This document shows, piece after piece, positions 19,645 to 30,806 of a stretch of DNA of 30,806 bases (the stretch's first letter is position 1; each line of letters opens with the position of its first letter). A program made the translations under genes and the position numbers. The notes beneath the pieces are model-generated. The model did no database searches. It was not told where the DNA came from and saw only the letters and a list, made by a program, of their open reading frames with translations. The stretch spans positions 1 through 30,806 of the forward strand of contig NW_026712557.1 of NCBI RefSeq assembly GCF_022539665.2, read 5' to 3'. The stretch is from Daphnia carinata (Eukaryota > Arthropoda > Branchiopoda > Diplostraca > Daphniidae).

Positions 19645-21472
19645 TAAGAAGAAGCAATACATTCCCCATGGTGTCGGGCTTATTTATTTTGTCGGGCTTA
19701 TTTTCAAGCCCTAACTTCTTTAACATCGGGAGCCGTTGAGTGAAATAGAACTGGATACCTTACCAGTAGATGGCTATACTGTTTGATGGATCGTCTGACA
19801 GTATAAATTCATTGTTTACCACATTGCAATAATCAATTCCTGTCACGTCTGACGCAACTGGGGTGATTACCACACACAACAATAAAACAATACTGACAAC
19901 GGTCAGGTTAATATCTTAATCTAATATTCTGGTATTACACAGTTATCTTTGTTAGGATCCGCCAGCCAATCACGTCGGCTGCACGGATATAAAAAGAACG
20001 CTACTTGGGAAAGTTAAGAAGGAGACAAGGTGTGGAGTACTTACGCGGACGTCATGGCGCTGGAGAGAGCTGAAGGTACGGCGACGTCGGAAGGGGTGGT
20101 GGTGGACTTGGGCAGAACGGGAAGTGGCGTCTCAGTTGAGGATGTTTGCAGGGCGATCAGAAGAACACGACAGTTGTAGGTGTTGAACTCAGTTTATTTC
20201 GAAGTACGTAAGAGGGTACACAAAACTCAAGCGTGGATTTAAATGTTACACAAATAGAGTGCTACGGCACGACTAACTGGACAGCAGGTTGCAAGAATAC
20301 TAAAAAAAAGGCACAGCTCAGGCGTTGGTTTTATACCGCGCTTTGGCTTGATGACGCCAACTTGGCGTGGAACGCTAAGTTTGCGTGGGGTCATCGCAAC
20401 AGAGCCAGAATGTTACGCGAAACGTGAGGTCGACTGATTTATGTCCTGTCGTTGACCCCACGTCATGCGAAGAAAGGGTAATAAAAAACGAAACAAGAGG
20501 CGAAAGAGTCAAGTGGGGGAGGGGGGGGGGCAAACGCAACATGAGAAATAGAACACATAATCTAACTAACTTATTTAACTTTAAAGTTTTATCGGGAGTC
20601 CTTACAACATGTAAGCTTGCAGCATTTTTGTTATGCTGGCATGTAATCTAAATTTTGTAATTTTAGGTGATGGCATTCGCGTTACGTTTAAGTCAAGATC
20701 TACTCTACAATGGGATAAATTTTTCGTAGAATAAGTATCTCCGAGAGCTATGTGTTGCAGTATCATGCTGATGGTAAAAGGTGTATTCAATTTTTAATAA
20801 CTTTTGAATTTTCTTCTCTGTATGTGCAGTGACGTGACAGTACTGGTTGGTGGTGTTATCTAGGGATAAACCTTTCCATTTTCCCATCCAATCTGTAAGA
20901 CAGCTCTGATTGTTTGCATAACTACAGCAATATTCCCTGCATAACAAAGGGAATGTTCTCATTTTCTTTAGTGAACTGTTCCCTGTTCAGTTCTTATTGC
21001 CATTTTTGGCAATCGAAGAGGCCCAAGAAGAATATTGATTTTCTACCAGACTGCCATTCTGCCAAAGATGTCTTCGTAAGCGATTCGGTATTTGATTGAT
21101 GGTTTAGAGATCATGGGTTTATTAAATAAAACATCTTTAATTACAGAAAGGAAGGTTCCAAATGATAAGCCCATCAGTATCGTGAAAACGATATGGATAT
21201 TTTGGTCCAACCCTCACACATGGTGTGTTCCAAGTTAAGTGCGTAGGTGAATCCTCATGGAAAATGTGATCCAAGCCTCCCATGTAACGGTATTTGTTTC
21301 ATTTAAAGCGAAGCACAAAAATTGGTTCACATCTATTCTGTGGTCACATTTTACCTTGATCTTAATTTCTCTTTCATTCCAGTCTCCTTGATGACATTTT
21401 GCAGCTAACCGTAAAAGATGTCCAGCCATTATATTTCCCTGTTTAAGAATAGAAGACGAAAAGAGATGCTAA
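19645..21472. other. Unassigned DNA, copy B
   Basis: Near-identical to 2002-3830. The same minus-strand 64-codon stretch (21429-21235) and the same protein-like but interrupted sequence near 21060-20880 are present. The G-run at about 20519-20530 differs in length. Nothing further is recognised. Confidence 0.3.
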
Positions 21473-21841
21473 ATTTTCAAAGAACGCTACTCAGACGACA
21501 CGGCTAATTGCTGATTCATCCCGAACAGTAAAGAGTTTTATTCTCTTAAATTCAAGTGCATATCTGGGCTCCCTTCTTTCTGTGGCCCCGTTTCCCCTAA
21601 ATTTCTAATAAGCCCGTAGGGGGTCATGCCCCTACTGTGATCAGCAGTTAAAGGTTGTGAGTGCGCTGTCCGGAAAGGGGACGTGGGGGTCCCCCTGGCT
21701 CGATGATATCTTTTTGAGGGTCTTGGGGCTACCCACATATCCGAATAACGGTTAATCGCTCACGTGAAAACTTGTCCTTATCATCACTCTTCATCCTTTT
21801 CCGGCTTCTCTTAGCCACGCACCGGGTAATCTCCCCGGTGA
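21473..21841. other. Hairpin-rich non-coding stretch, copy B
   Basis: Same as 3831-4203. One G fewer near 21620 is the visible difference. Confidence 0.5.
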
Positions 21842-21902
21842 GTCAACTAAGGTAGGGGGAGACTCTACTCATGTGGTAGAGTTTTCTCCTACCTTAGTTG
21901 AC
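21842..21902 (+). repeat. 27-bp stem-loop, copy B
   Basis: Identical to the stem-loop at 4204-4264, including the three G-T pairs and the TCATGTG loop. Confidence 0.75.
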
Positions 21903-22048
21903 ACAAAAAAATTTTACATCAATAAAAATTGTTTTTTTTTAATTCAAAAATCTTTTTACTTATTTTGTCTTTCTTGTACCTTATTTTATACGTCTACATG
22001 TAATCCACATGAGGTATTTCTTCATTTATCTTTTGCTGATATGCATCA

Positions 22049-22115
22049 TTCTGGTATTCGAACCTCAGACATTTCATATCTCAGTCGAACGCTCTACCAT
22101 TGAGCCACTGTTAAC
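22049..22115 (-). other. tRNA-like sequence, copy B, B box altered
   Basis: Same as 4411-4477, but the B box reads GGTTCGAATAC instead of GGTTCGAATCC. This change would be expected to weaken Pol III factor binding. The A box is unchanged. Confidence 0.5.
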
Positions 22116-22202
22116 CATACAGACAATAATTCCCATTTGAAAGCGTATCGACTTATCCACTACAAACAAAGGTATTAAGGAAGAAATTACATATTTGTAT
22201 AC

Positions 22203-22272
22203 GTTGTAGATGGCTCAATGGTAAAGTATTAAACTGATACGCTGGAGGTCTAGGGTTCGATCCCCAATCCAG
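22203..22272 (+). other. tRNA-like sequence, copy B
   Basis: Identical to the plus-strand tRNA-like sequence at 4566-4634, with intact A- and B-box-like motifs and a degenerate acceptor stem. Confidence 0.5.
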
Positions 22273-22424
22273 TTCATGAAAATACTCTCATAAATAAAAA
22301 CAAACTTTATTTAAAAATCTAACACATTTTTTATTGTCCCTCCATCCTCCCACAAATCCTCCACTTACATTCACATCTTACAACACAACACAATACAAGA
22401 CATACATAAATAACTAACTAACAG

Positions 22425-22733
22425 GTTGGCTGCCACGCCACTAAATTTACATTAATTACGTCGCTATCGGAAGGATAGCGACCAAGGGGGACTTGCCCGC
22501 TGACAAGTCCGGGCTGACATGATGATGGAGACCGTTGTGGGAACGCACACCCCAGGTCTCCACCACACATCGGACAAAGGGAGTCCCTCTGGTGCGTTGC
22601 CTAATTGCCTTTCGGCGAATCTTGGGCAGTGGCAACTACTCCACCTCATGACAGATAGGCCATGAGGCAGAACAGCGCGGCCCGTCCCTATATAGCTAAA
22701 AAAAAAGGGGAGCAAACGGGCGTGGCAGCCAAC
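22425..22733. repeat. Foldback element with serial hairpins, copy B
   Basis: Same as 4787-5096. The 15-bp closing repeats are at 22425-22439 and 22719-22733. All internal stems are kept; only the A-run differs in length. Confidence 0.65.
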
Positions 22734-22788
22734 GTGTAAATTAGTACTACACAATTACACAATAAAAAAATACAACGATACCACAAAG

Positions 22789-23085
22789 ACCAGGCGATGA
22801 CGTGGCGACCACGAGGCGACGGGCGAGGCGATGATGGCGCGACGGGCGAAGAGAAGACGTGGCGACCGGGCGAGAAGGTGACGTGGCGACGGGAAAGGCG
22901 ACGGGGCGACGGGCGAGCGAAGACGGGGCGACGGGCGAGGCGAAGACGGGGCGACGGGTGAGGCGAAGACGGGCGAGACGAAGACGAGGCGACGACGGGG
23001 CGACGGCCGAAGCCAAGACGGGACGACGGGGCGACGGCCGAAGCCAAGACGGGACGACGGCCGAAGCGAAAACGGGATGACGGGC
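22789..23085. repeat. GC-rich minisatellite, copy B
   Basis: Same repeat family as 5152-5500, about 50 bp shorter and with rearranged unit order, including a repeated GGCCGAAGCCAAGACGGGAC unit. Open frames across it are repeat artefacts. Confidence 0.9.
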
Positions 23086-23632
23086 AAGGTAATGACGGGC
23101 GTGGCGAACACGAAGAAGGCTTTGTTCTTAATCGTAAAAGTAAAGAAAAAGAACCAGTTAGTGGGAAATATAAGATTGTTGTTGTAACCAAACGTTGAAA
23201 GCAATTCGACTTACTTCTGCTGTCCGAAGACTGAAAAGACTGTAGGGCCAGCAAATAGGCAGCAGACAGCTAAGAGTTGGCAGTTCTATGGTTGAATGTT
23301 CAATTTAAATAAAAAGGCAAACTATATGAGGCAGAAGAAAAATTTAAAATACCAGTAGAAATTGTGTTGAGGTACATGTCTATGTCTGTTGGTAGGCTAG
23401 GTCGAGATTACAACTGCCGAAATGACTGTTGTTACAGCTGATACTGCAACGAAGATGAATATGGTGCACTACTCAGATCACGATTAACAGTAGACCATGA
23501 GTGGTTAAAGAGTAGAAGAATGATATTATGGTATTCCTACCCATAGGATTTGCATCTTTGGTGACATTCCTCAACAGGACGTATTCTTTACAAACGAAGT
23601 TTCATGAGCTAAACCTTAGAAGCAAAATCCGT
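23086..23632. other. Unassigned DNA left of the LINE, copy B
   Basis: Same as 5501-6047. Nothing recognised. Confidence 0.5.
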
Positions 23633-23644
23633 CAATGAGATTCT
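23633..23644. repeat. LINE target-site duplication, left (copy B)
   Basis: CAATGAGATTCT, paired with 25970-25981. Confidence 0.85.
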
Positions 23645-25969
23645 TTTTTTTTTTTTTTTTTTTTTCTTTCTTTCTTAAGGTGCCTCCCGTGTGGCGTTGC
23701 CATATCGAGAGCGGGTCGTCCTAGGAGACCGAAATTGGCACCGGGAAATTGCTCGGAAAAGTGGGATGATTTTGAATTAGATTAGCAGCGTTTGTGGAGT
23801 CCTGATTTCCAGAAGAAATTTAAAACCAAGTCCCTGATCTTGAATTTGGCGAGGTTGTCACAAACTTGCGGTGGATGTAGGAGATTGGATAGGTTCAACT
23901 GAAGTTTTAACTCCGAGAGGAAGCTTTTTAGTTCCTCTCTTTCGGCAGCGAGGTGGGGACACTCAATAATTAGATGTGAGGGAGTCTCTTTCACAGGGCA
24001 GCCATAGCTGCAGTATGGGGATACAGAGGGATCAAATAACGAAACGCGGGCGTTTAAACGTAGCCGGTTCGACCGGAGTTTGTGAAGAATGCTGTTTCTG
24101 ACTCTGTTAGGGTGCACCAACCAGGGTTCTGGGTGAATGGAGTTCCTAGGGTGAGAAGCAAAGAAGTCATGGTGACTCGCAAGGTATAGAGACATCAGCT
24201 TGGACCATGCTATGCGAAAAACATTTAGGGCGAGTTTAGGTGAGTCGACGAGATCGATTTTTTCGCAGTTAGGATCCGTTCTTGCGTCGTTTGCCAGACG
24301 ATCCACTAATTCATTTTCTGGAATGCCTACATGGCTTGGAATCCAGTAGAGAATAACTTTGGAGCCGGCAGAAGAGCTGGTTAAGGCCCTGTTCCGAATC
24401 TTGACCACCAGTTCGTTTGAAGGGTGTAGAGCATTGATGGCGGAGATGGCACTGAGTGAGTCCGAGAAGATCCGGATTAGCTGCGCCGGGCCGTTGTCAG
24501 CGTGTTCAATGGCCTTTAGAATAGCCAACAATTCAGCTGTGAAGATGTTCGTATCACTAGAAAGTTTCCAGGCTTTTTTCACTTGAGAATTTGGGCAGTA
24601 GATGGCGCATGCTGTTGAGTTGTTTTCGAAGTCACGGGAGCCATCTGTGAAGACGCTTACCGTACTAGAACTGGCGTTGTTTTGCGTAAACAGTGCTCGA
24701 AAGAGTAGTCTGGTGAACGTTGGATTTTCAAGAGCATTGTTTTTCGAGATTGGGAGTATAAATGTAGGTATTTTCGGCATCAACCATGGAGGATTTAGCA
24801 GATTTTCGGGAAAACTAACGGAGGTAAACAGGGAAACTTTTAAAGCTAACAGTTGGAACTTGCACAACACAACACTTGGGGTACTTCTGGTGTTCCATAA
24901 GGTGAGGCTAGAGTAAGTACTTTTCGCACTATCATAAAAAGGGTTCTTTGGTTTACTTTGCAGCTTTATGAGGTAAAGGCAGGCTAACCATTCACATCTG
25001 CAATGAATGGGGGTTATGCCTGTGTCCAGCCACAGATGTGCACGAGGAGTGGAGTTTGGAGCCAGAAGGATTGCACGAAGAATTGAGTTTTGGATTGTAT
25101 CCAGCTTCCTGGTAAGGGGAGATCTGCCCTGAAGGATACTTAGGTAAGAATAGTCTACAATGCTTCTTACTAATGCTGTGTACAGATTGACCAGGAGTTT
25201 GGGTTTCAGGTTCAGATTCTTCCTAACCAGGATTTTGAAGAAGTTTGCTCTTCGAGAAACCTTTGTAACTAAATCTTGCAGATGTTGGTTCCAGTTGAGC
25301 TTACGGTCAAAGGTGATACCCAGGAATTTGCCATGACTGACGGCAGGGATACTCTCACTGTTAAAGGTCAGATGGAGAGGGACGTAGTTCTTAATTCTTC
25401 TGTTGAACGATATGGAGAAACACTTGGACACAGAGATTTGGAATCTCCAGGTAGCACACCATCTTTCAAATTTTCTTATTGCAGTTTCTAGCCTTTTTCG
25501 GGCTTTGCTTCTTAGGGAGTGAGTGCAGCGGGCTGAGATGTCATCCGCGAACATTTTGACGATAACGCCTAAATTGTTTTTCGGGTTCCTACACAAGGGG
25601 AAGTCACGGGTCATGATAGTGAAGAGAATGGGGCCCAGTACTGAGCCTTGGGGAACTCCGACGGAGATGATTTTGGCATGTGACAGTGTACTGTCTAGTT
25701 TGACCCGAACCTTCCGCTGTAGCAGGAAGTTCAGGAGCCATTTGAGGATGTTCCCTGTAACTCGCGCTTGACTTATTTTGAAGAGCAGCCCGGGTAGCCA
25801 CACCAGGTCGTAAGCTTTTTTAATGTCTAGAAAGACGCAGTGAGTTTCTTTTTTCTTGTTGAAGCCCGAGGTGACGGCATTCTCCAAATCCCATAGGTGG
25901 TCGTGTGTGGAACAGCCCTTACGAAATCCTGCTTGGCTTGAGGGGAGTATGTTGTAGTGCTCGAGGTGG
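23645..25969 (-). mobile_element. 5'-truncated non-LTR retrotransposon, copy B
   Basis: Same insertion as at 6060-8377, with CAATGAGATTCT flanks at 23633-23644 and 25970-25981. The T-run (poly(A) tail on minus) is several bases longer than in copy A, as expected for a slipping homopolymer. Confidence 0.9.
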
Positions 25970-26019
25970 CAATGAGATTCTGATAACAAAACATTAGTCC
26001 TATACCTCTCAATGAGCAC
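23782..26019 (-). CDS. Truncated RT-RNase H of the LINE, open reading frame intact
   Basis: A 745-codon frame. The first 16 codons come from the target DNA and the target-site duplication; the LINE protein starts at about residue 17. RT: QAGFRKG (29-35), motif A FLDIKKAYD (63-71), motif B GVPQGSVLGP (121-130), motif C FADD (157-160). RNase H: FTDG (D459), TAEL (E496), SD (D520), PSHVG (H563) and ELVD (D573), so all acid residues are present. A C-x3-C-x7-H-x4-C knuckle lies at 670-687. This order (RT, RNase H, zinc knuckle) is that of I- and LOA-type LINEs. N-terminal RT fingers and endonuclease are missing, so it cannot retrotranspose by itself. No promoter is evident. Confidence 0.85.
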   Translation of the reverse strand: MLIERYRTNVLLSESHCHLEHYNILPSSQAGFRKGCSTHDHLWDLENAVTSGFNKKKETHCVFLDIKKAYDLVWLPGLLFKISQARVTGNILKWLLNFLLQRKVRVKLDSTLSHAKIISVGVPQGSVLGPILFTIMTRDFPLCRNPKNNLGVIVKMFADDISARCTHSLRSKARKRLETAIRKFERWCATWRFQISVSKCFSISFNRRIKNYVPLHLTFNSESIPAVSHGKFLGITFDRKLNWNQHLQDLVTKVSRRANFFKILVRKNLNLKPKLLVNLYTALVRSIVDYSYLSILQGRSPLTRKLDTIQNSILRAILLAPNSTPRAHLWLDTGITPIHCRCEWLACLYLIKLQSKPKNPFYDSAKSTYSSLTLWNTRSTPSVVLCKFQLLALKVSLFTSVSFPENLLNPPWLMPKIPTFILPISKNNALENPTFTRLLFRALFTQNNASSSTVSVFTDGSRDFENNSTACAIYCPNSQVKKAWKLSSDTNIFTAELLAILKAIEHADNGPAQLIRIFSDSLSAISAINALHPSNELVVKIRNRALTSSSAGSKVILYWIPSHVGIPENELVDRLANDARTDPNCEKIDLVDSPKLALNVFRIAWSKLMSLYLASHHDFFASHPRNSIHPEPWLVHPNRVRNSILHKLRSNRLRLNARVSLFDPSVSPYCSYGCPVKETPSHLIIECPHLAAEREELKSFLSELKLQLNLSNLLHPPQVCDNLAKFKIRDLVLNFFWKSGLHKRC
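25970..25981. repeat. LINE target-site duplication, right (copy B)
   Basis: CAATGAGATTCT. It lies inside the 5' end of the open reading frame, showing that the first codons are host DNA. Confidence 0.85.
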
Positions 26020-27715
26020 TCGTATAGTTTTATGAATGCAACGTAGTAGGTTGCTAACAGTTTTTTGGTTTGTCAGCTGACATAGTTGATTAAAAGACGT
26101 GTACCATAAACACCAAGCATTCTGTGGGCTTCACTTCTAAAACACACTCAGGGATGAAAACGTACAGAAGCACCATTAGTTTTTCTTAAGTTTTCCATTG
26201 GAATATGACATATTTAACAGAAACTTTCGAACACAGCTTTCACCGTTCACACTTAGTCAGCAAGTAAATAGTGACACAGCAGCGTCATCTTGTTTTCCAA
26301 TTAACAACCGAAAAATTCATCAAAATTGAAAATATTGCTTTTTTGAGACGGGAACTGCATTGATGTGAACTCTTTAAACATACTTTTAGATCGTGAATCA
26401 CTCACACACAATCACATTTTTTCACTGACTTTTATTTATTTATCCAAAAACCTAGATATTTCTAGGAAAATACATGATTTGGGTTCACAGTTCAACAAGG
26501 ATGCTGATTGCGCTTCACACACATCTAGAAATTTCGCAAGTTGACGTATCTCTGGATTGTTAGCTAGTCAACATCTGCATGATAATACACTTTTCTTTTT
26601 TTTTGAACAGCTGCAATGGTATTTCGGTCATAAGTTCCACGGAAAAATTTCTCCATTGAGGCAAGAACGCCAATTGTGCGTTATCTTGTGCCTATTTTCA
26701 ATTAAATGGATACGCCGTCACTTTTCTGATCGGAAGAGCTCACTTTGGCCTGGAATATTGTTTTGAATGGTGTAATTAGTATACATTGCATACATTAAAT
26801 TGGATCAATTACTTTTTGGCATACGTTCAATTGTGTGAGGCTGTCAAACCGTCGACAGGCGGTATCTAAAGGAGGAAATCAGCTACGAGCTTGCGGACTC
26901 TAAACAAACGCAAAACTAATAAAAAATTATAAAGATAGCCTGAAACCAAATTGTAAAGAAAATTAATTTTAGTTTCCAGCACTTCATCAATCAAACATCG
27001 TCAACGTTGGCACAGGTGATTTTTCCATGTTCATTGTTTCAGGTCACCAATTTCTACTATATGATTCAAGAGGAAATGAGGTTACACGAACAGAAAATTA
27101 ACCATACAATTCAACTGATAGATAAAAACACCATGATGCGTGGAAGTGAAATACACCACATCACAACTGTTAAAACTGTCAGAACATTCACCACCCATGC
27201 AAAACATTTTCTGATTCATTGATCTTCATCACCTAGCCTATACCACGAAAACCAAACACAATTAGTGCATAACGTTTTGCTGATGAAAGCTAACATATAC
27301 CTGACAAATTTACTGCAGACCAGCAATTCCTGATGGACTCCCACACAACATTCCAGATAAACAAAACAGTAGTTATTCCTAAACAAACATCTTGCAATAG
27401 TGGTCAATATAATGCAGTAACTGGTAAACATAAAATCTCACATGAACAACAAATGTGAACGGAACCATTCGAAAATGAGGTAAACAATTTCAAAAATGAA
27501 TTTGCACAAAAAGGATTTTAACTAAAACACTACCAGAGAACGAAGTTTTTCCTTCCACCTTTTCCTAATTTTAAAATCAATTAAAGAAACATAATTGTTA
27601 AGCAAATCTCACTGTGTACCTTTTTGTTGGTTGAATTTGGGAATGGCTTACTAGTTGGAATAAGTTTTTTTCTTTTACCCCAGATTTGCTTTCCGGGCAG
27701 CGCACTTCCAACTTT
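25982..27715. other. Unassigned DNA right of the LINE, copy B
   Basis: Same as 8390-10140, with only one unit of the 16-bp ACTTCATCAATCAAAC sequence. No gene recognised. Confidence 0.4.
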
Positions 27716-27723
27716 TTCTGCTG

Positions 27724-28682
27724 ATCACAGTATCTGCATGACCCGCTGCAGAATTATCGCAAGTGAAGAGGAAATCGGGTCACAGATACAAAGGGCACAG
27801 GTACACGTTTATTTTCTTTAAATACCATAACGAGTGAAATAAACGAATCCGAAGAGCTTCGGTAATCATTCCAACTACCATAATTTTTTTGGCACTGAGC
27901 CTCCGTCAATTTTCTTTCCCAATCCTTTATAATTAAGAATCTGCCTTTAGAAAAATAAAACAAGAATCAGTGTAAATTTCTTGTCAATTGAATTACCTAA
28001 AACTGTGGAATCCTAGAGACATAATATTCTACAAACTCTTTGAATCCCTTGAAAGCAGAAAAATTTCTGCTAAAAGGTCCACGTTAGCCAGATACAGGTC
28101 AACTGGTACTTCCTTTTCGACTGGCATTGGCAGTGATAAATAACAAGTAGGATCAAATGCAACTGAGACCTCATCAGACCCCATACAAACCAAAGCCAAT
28201 TTCAATACCCAACTAAAGAGATCTACTACTACAGAATCTATCTGTATTCTACTTATGATAAAATACCCAACATTCATGTGCAGCTTCCTGAAAAATAAAA
28301 TGAGTTGGAACACAAGTGAACCTTGCTAATAAAAATTTGTAGCTATTTCACCTATATTTTGTCAGTGTCCATCGATGCAAGACTTCTTCAAAATCGGATT
28401 CAGATGTTCGTCTAATCCCCCCCAGAACAACGTAGAGTAGTTCTCGCGAAGCAGGGTGCTGGTATCCGGGAAACTGCAGAGCAAATCTACCGACTTGCAA
28501 CTTACCCAATTCAAAATCGTTACGATGCACAAGTTAAAAACCTAGCTTTTACAAAGCAAGTAAATGGTATACCTTAAATACACTCGAAGGTAATGCATGG
28601 TCACCTTGGTAAGGTGTCCGCCAGACCACATCGTTCGTACAAGATGGCGCCGAGCATTTGCATTTCCTCCCTTGGATTTCAC
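27724..28682 (-). pseudogene. USP4/11/15-like deubiquitinase fragment, copy B
   Basis: Same exons as 10150-11107, with the first exon starting at 28682. In the LQVGRFALQFPGYQ exon a C-run near 28418-28424 is one base longer than in copy A. On the minus strand this shifts the frame after VVLGG, losing the DEHLNPILKK sequence that copy A still encodes. The VSVAFDPTCYLS exon (about 28287-27995) is unchanged. It is non-functional, as in copy A. Confidence 0.75.
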
Positions 28683-29271
28683 CTACAAAAATAAAGGTCT
28701 GCCACGTTCGGCTGCCGTGATATAACTAGCCGCTACGACGCCATGATAAATGTGGCCATCAGCAGCTCAGCTCAGCACAGCACCTGGGCCACCTAGCGAC
28801 TAGCCCCCTACGAGCCTAAAGCAAATATTTTGTTTGACAAATAAGACTTTAATTGAATAAAAAAAAATTTTTTTAATGGGATGGGAAGAAAAAAAATCTA
28901 GGTATTGAAATAAACCACAAAAAAAAAACAGAAAGACTAAGAACTTAATCTAATTAATTCAATGTGCGTTGGTTCGTACGATGTTTCGTCGACTGGATCA
29001 TTCGCAACAACGTGACTTTTCTAATAACTTATACATCTACTTACTAATGCCATCAACTTTCGTTTTTCAAAATACGGAATTACATGACATCACGTATTTT
29101 ACCGCCTGCTCCCTCCGAGACTCTTACGGCGCTATACACCATTTTTATTAAAATCTTTTGGTTATGGGGAACTTACTGAACAATGAGTCGTGTAATTTAT
29201 TGTTTCCAATCTATTTTACAAAAGCCAAGCCACTACCTGTATGCACCATCATTGACGAGAGCGGTAGGTTG
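28683..29271. other. Intergenic stretch between USP and POLD1 fragments, copy B
   Basis: Same as 11108-11698, with slightly shorter A-runs. No gene seen. Confidence 0.5.
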
Positions 29272-30772
29272 TCAGGGTAGGCTGAATCTTTCCATAAGTT
29301 TACCCTGTTCCGTGAGATTTTTTCTAACTTTTGTCCTCATATAATAGATGGGGCAATCTCGGCTAAATGTGGCAAACGATTAGTATTAAGTATGTAACAT
29401 GATTAGGATATCACTCAAACTATTTACTTGCAACAAAGAATCTCTTCGTTGAGACTTCCCTGGCACCGTTGACATTCTGTCCATAAACGATTAAACTTCT
29501 CTTCGAGAGCATAAAGTTGGCCAATTTCCCTCTGGTAGAACTCCGATTCTTTCGGCTTGCAAAATCTGTTTAAATTGGAACAGCAATTTTAACAAACATC
29601 GCCGAGATAGGCAGAAATTAGACTTACTTGCATACAGCACTATCGTCTGGAAGGACGGTTTTGCATCCAACACAGGTGGATTTGCGTGTGGTAAAGCTAG
29701 CCAATCCACCAATTTTTGAAGTAACAAATGAAGGCGTCCGGGTATGGTAACCATCTACAATACGGAATACAAACCGTTCAATTATGTCAAGCAAATAAAG
29801 GCGATAAGTCCGTGTTTACGTAGCAACAATGATTCCGCTTTAGATCCAAGTATGGGTTCCAAAATCCGAACAAGGGGTTTTGAAAGCTGATTTTCCAAAT
29901 GGTATGGGGCATCAATAGGTACGCTGTATTCCATTACAAAAATAGGGTTTTCCGTCTAAAGAAGACGTATGAAAACTTAATAGTTCATGAGAAATTTGAA
30001 ATCCAAAGACGAACCTTGAGGTAAGCTGGTGTACTTTTAGCGGCTGCGATAATGACATACGGAACTCGATCCCCTAATTTTGGGGTTGTACCAGCATCTC
30101 GCTTACGCATCTTGTGAGCTAGTTCCACATGTGCCTGTTTACTGGCGTAGTCTTTATCTGTTTTAGTCAGCTCCTTTTTAATAAAAGAAAGCAAACGGAT
30201 AAAATCACAGTATTCCAAAACATAGTTACGCTCTACCTTGGTAATCATCAGAAGTGAGATATCGACTTTGTTGCGCAGCAAGTCGAAAATAGATTGTTTG
30301 GCGTATTCTAGTGCTCCATCCGGATCTCTAAGAGAAAATATCAAAACCTCAAACTTTGAATACTAAAACTGATGACTTTTTGTTTACCGATCAATCAAAC
30401 TTTTCTGCAGACCAGCTATTGATAAGATTGGCAACGAGTTGACAATTATCACGACGAACAGTTTCTAAACCCTTACAATCCATTTTGTCAAACTTTTCAG
30501 GTTTGGTCCAATACAATCCTGGATACCTGTGAAGACAGAAACAGACAGTGCAACTGGTATCTCATCTAACAAGTCTTTATAAATCAGAACCGTAATTACC
30601 TCTTTTCGTTGATCAATAAATAGGGGTAATAGACTTTTTCGAATTCCAAATTAATGGGTTTGACAAATTTTGCCGACACAAATGCGGCAGCTTCTCGGCC
30701 TAATTCCATGGCTTCGGCCACCGTGGGTACACCGAATTTCACCATTACGGAATCTGTGTTACCATAGATTAC
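29272..30772 (-). pseudogene. POLD1: DNA polymerase delta catalytic subunit, 3' half, copy B
   Basis: The same eight exons as copy A, shifted by 17573 (30772-30600, 30526-30388, 30327-30237, 30173-30015, 29955-29820, 29754-29628, 29565-29428, 29362-29272). It shares the YGNTDSVM change and the exon-2 frame break, so these predate the duplication. It keeps a GT donor after exon 4 (30014-30013) and reads TENPIFV where A has TVNPIFV, and PDGALEY where A has PGGALEY. It is therefore closer to the ancestral gene than copy A, but still lacks the 5' half and cannot encode a polymerase. Confidence 0.9.
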
Positions 30773-30773
30773 C

Positions 30774-30806
30774 TGACGTGACACTAATTGAGAAAATCCT
30801 CGAGTC
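30774..30806 (-). pseudogene. vas: Start of the vasa-like fragment, copy B
   Basis: The last 33 bases match 13201-13233, which end the vasa-like frame (RLEDFLN-stop). The POLD1/vasa junction therefore exists in both copies, and a further unit, with vasa and MFS pieces, probably continues beyond the window. Confidence 0.8.

Larger units (their letters stand above)
19645..30806. repeat. Large tandem segmental duplication, copy B
   Basis: This is the second copy of 2002-13233. It runs to the last base of the window, where it still matches copy A 33 bp past the POLD1/vasa junction, so its right end is not seen. It keeps the RT-RNase H frame of the LINE open and keeps the GT splice donor of the fourth POLD1 exon, both lost in copy A. 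Conversely its USP fragment carries an extra C that breaks a frame still open in copy A. Confidence 0.97.

Noticed and set aside
1-30806. A circular ~17.6-kb molecule assembled past its own start
   Set aside because: The two copies differ by a 505-bp segment, a 16-bp duplication, minisatellite length and many substitutions at the left end, which one circle would not give. A mixture of variant circles cannot be fully excluded without reads.

Overview
This is eukaryotic nuclear DNA from an animal, most likely an arthropod and possibly a cladoceran such as Daphnia. The reasons are many GT-AG introns of about 60-80 bp, host-type genes split into small exons, an I/LOA/Jockey-like LINE with an RNase H domain, and AT-rich intergenic DNA. 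The species call is inference.

The dominant structure is a large direct repeat. Bases 2002-13233 (copy A) recur almost base for base at 19645-30806 (copy B), about 17.57-17.64 kb downstream. The window ends while copy B is still matching. To the left, 1-2001 is a clearly more diverged relative of 17070-19139. The switch from diverged to near-identical falls at about 1.95-2.0 kb, exactly where copy A lacks 505 bp present in copy B (19140-19644). About 3.8 kb (13234-17069) appears once here.

Layout of one unit, left to right: (i) a plus-strand gene with a retropepsin-like fold in which the catalytic DTG reads DKG, frame-disrupted in both copies; (ii) about 4 kb of unassigned DNA holding a 27-bp hairpin, two head-to-head tRNA-like sequences, a 310-bp multi-hairpin element closed by a 15-bp inverted repeat, and a GC-rich minisatellite; (iii) a 5'-truncated LINE on the minus strand with poly(A) tail and 12-bp target-site duplication; (iv) a USP4/11/15-like deubiquitinase fragment; (v) the 3' half of DNA polymerase delta catalytic subunit (POLD1), from motif C to the stop codon; (vi) a middle fragment of a vasa-like DEAD-box helicase; (vii) a nearly complete SLC18B1-like MFS transporter.

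The four host-gene pieces all lie on the minus strand, keep their introns and carry disabling changes: stops, frameshifts, lost motifs and, in one copy, a lost splice donor. They abut each other directly, MFS to vasa to POLD1 in the direction of transcription. The window therefore looks like an expanding segmental-duplication block built from broken host genes, not a working gene cluster. The one long intact reading frame is the RT-RNase H of the LINE in copy B (745 codons); copy A has the same frame broken by one extra T.
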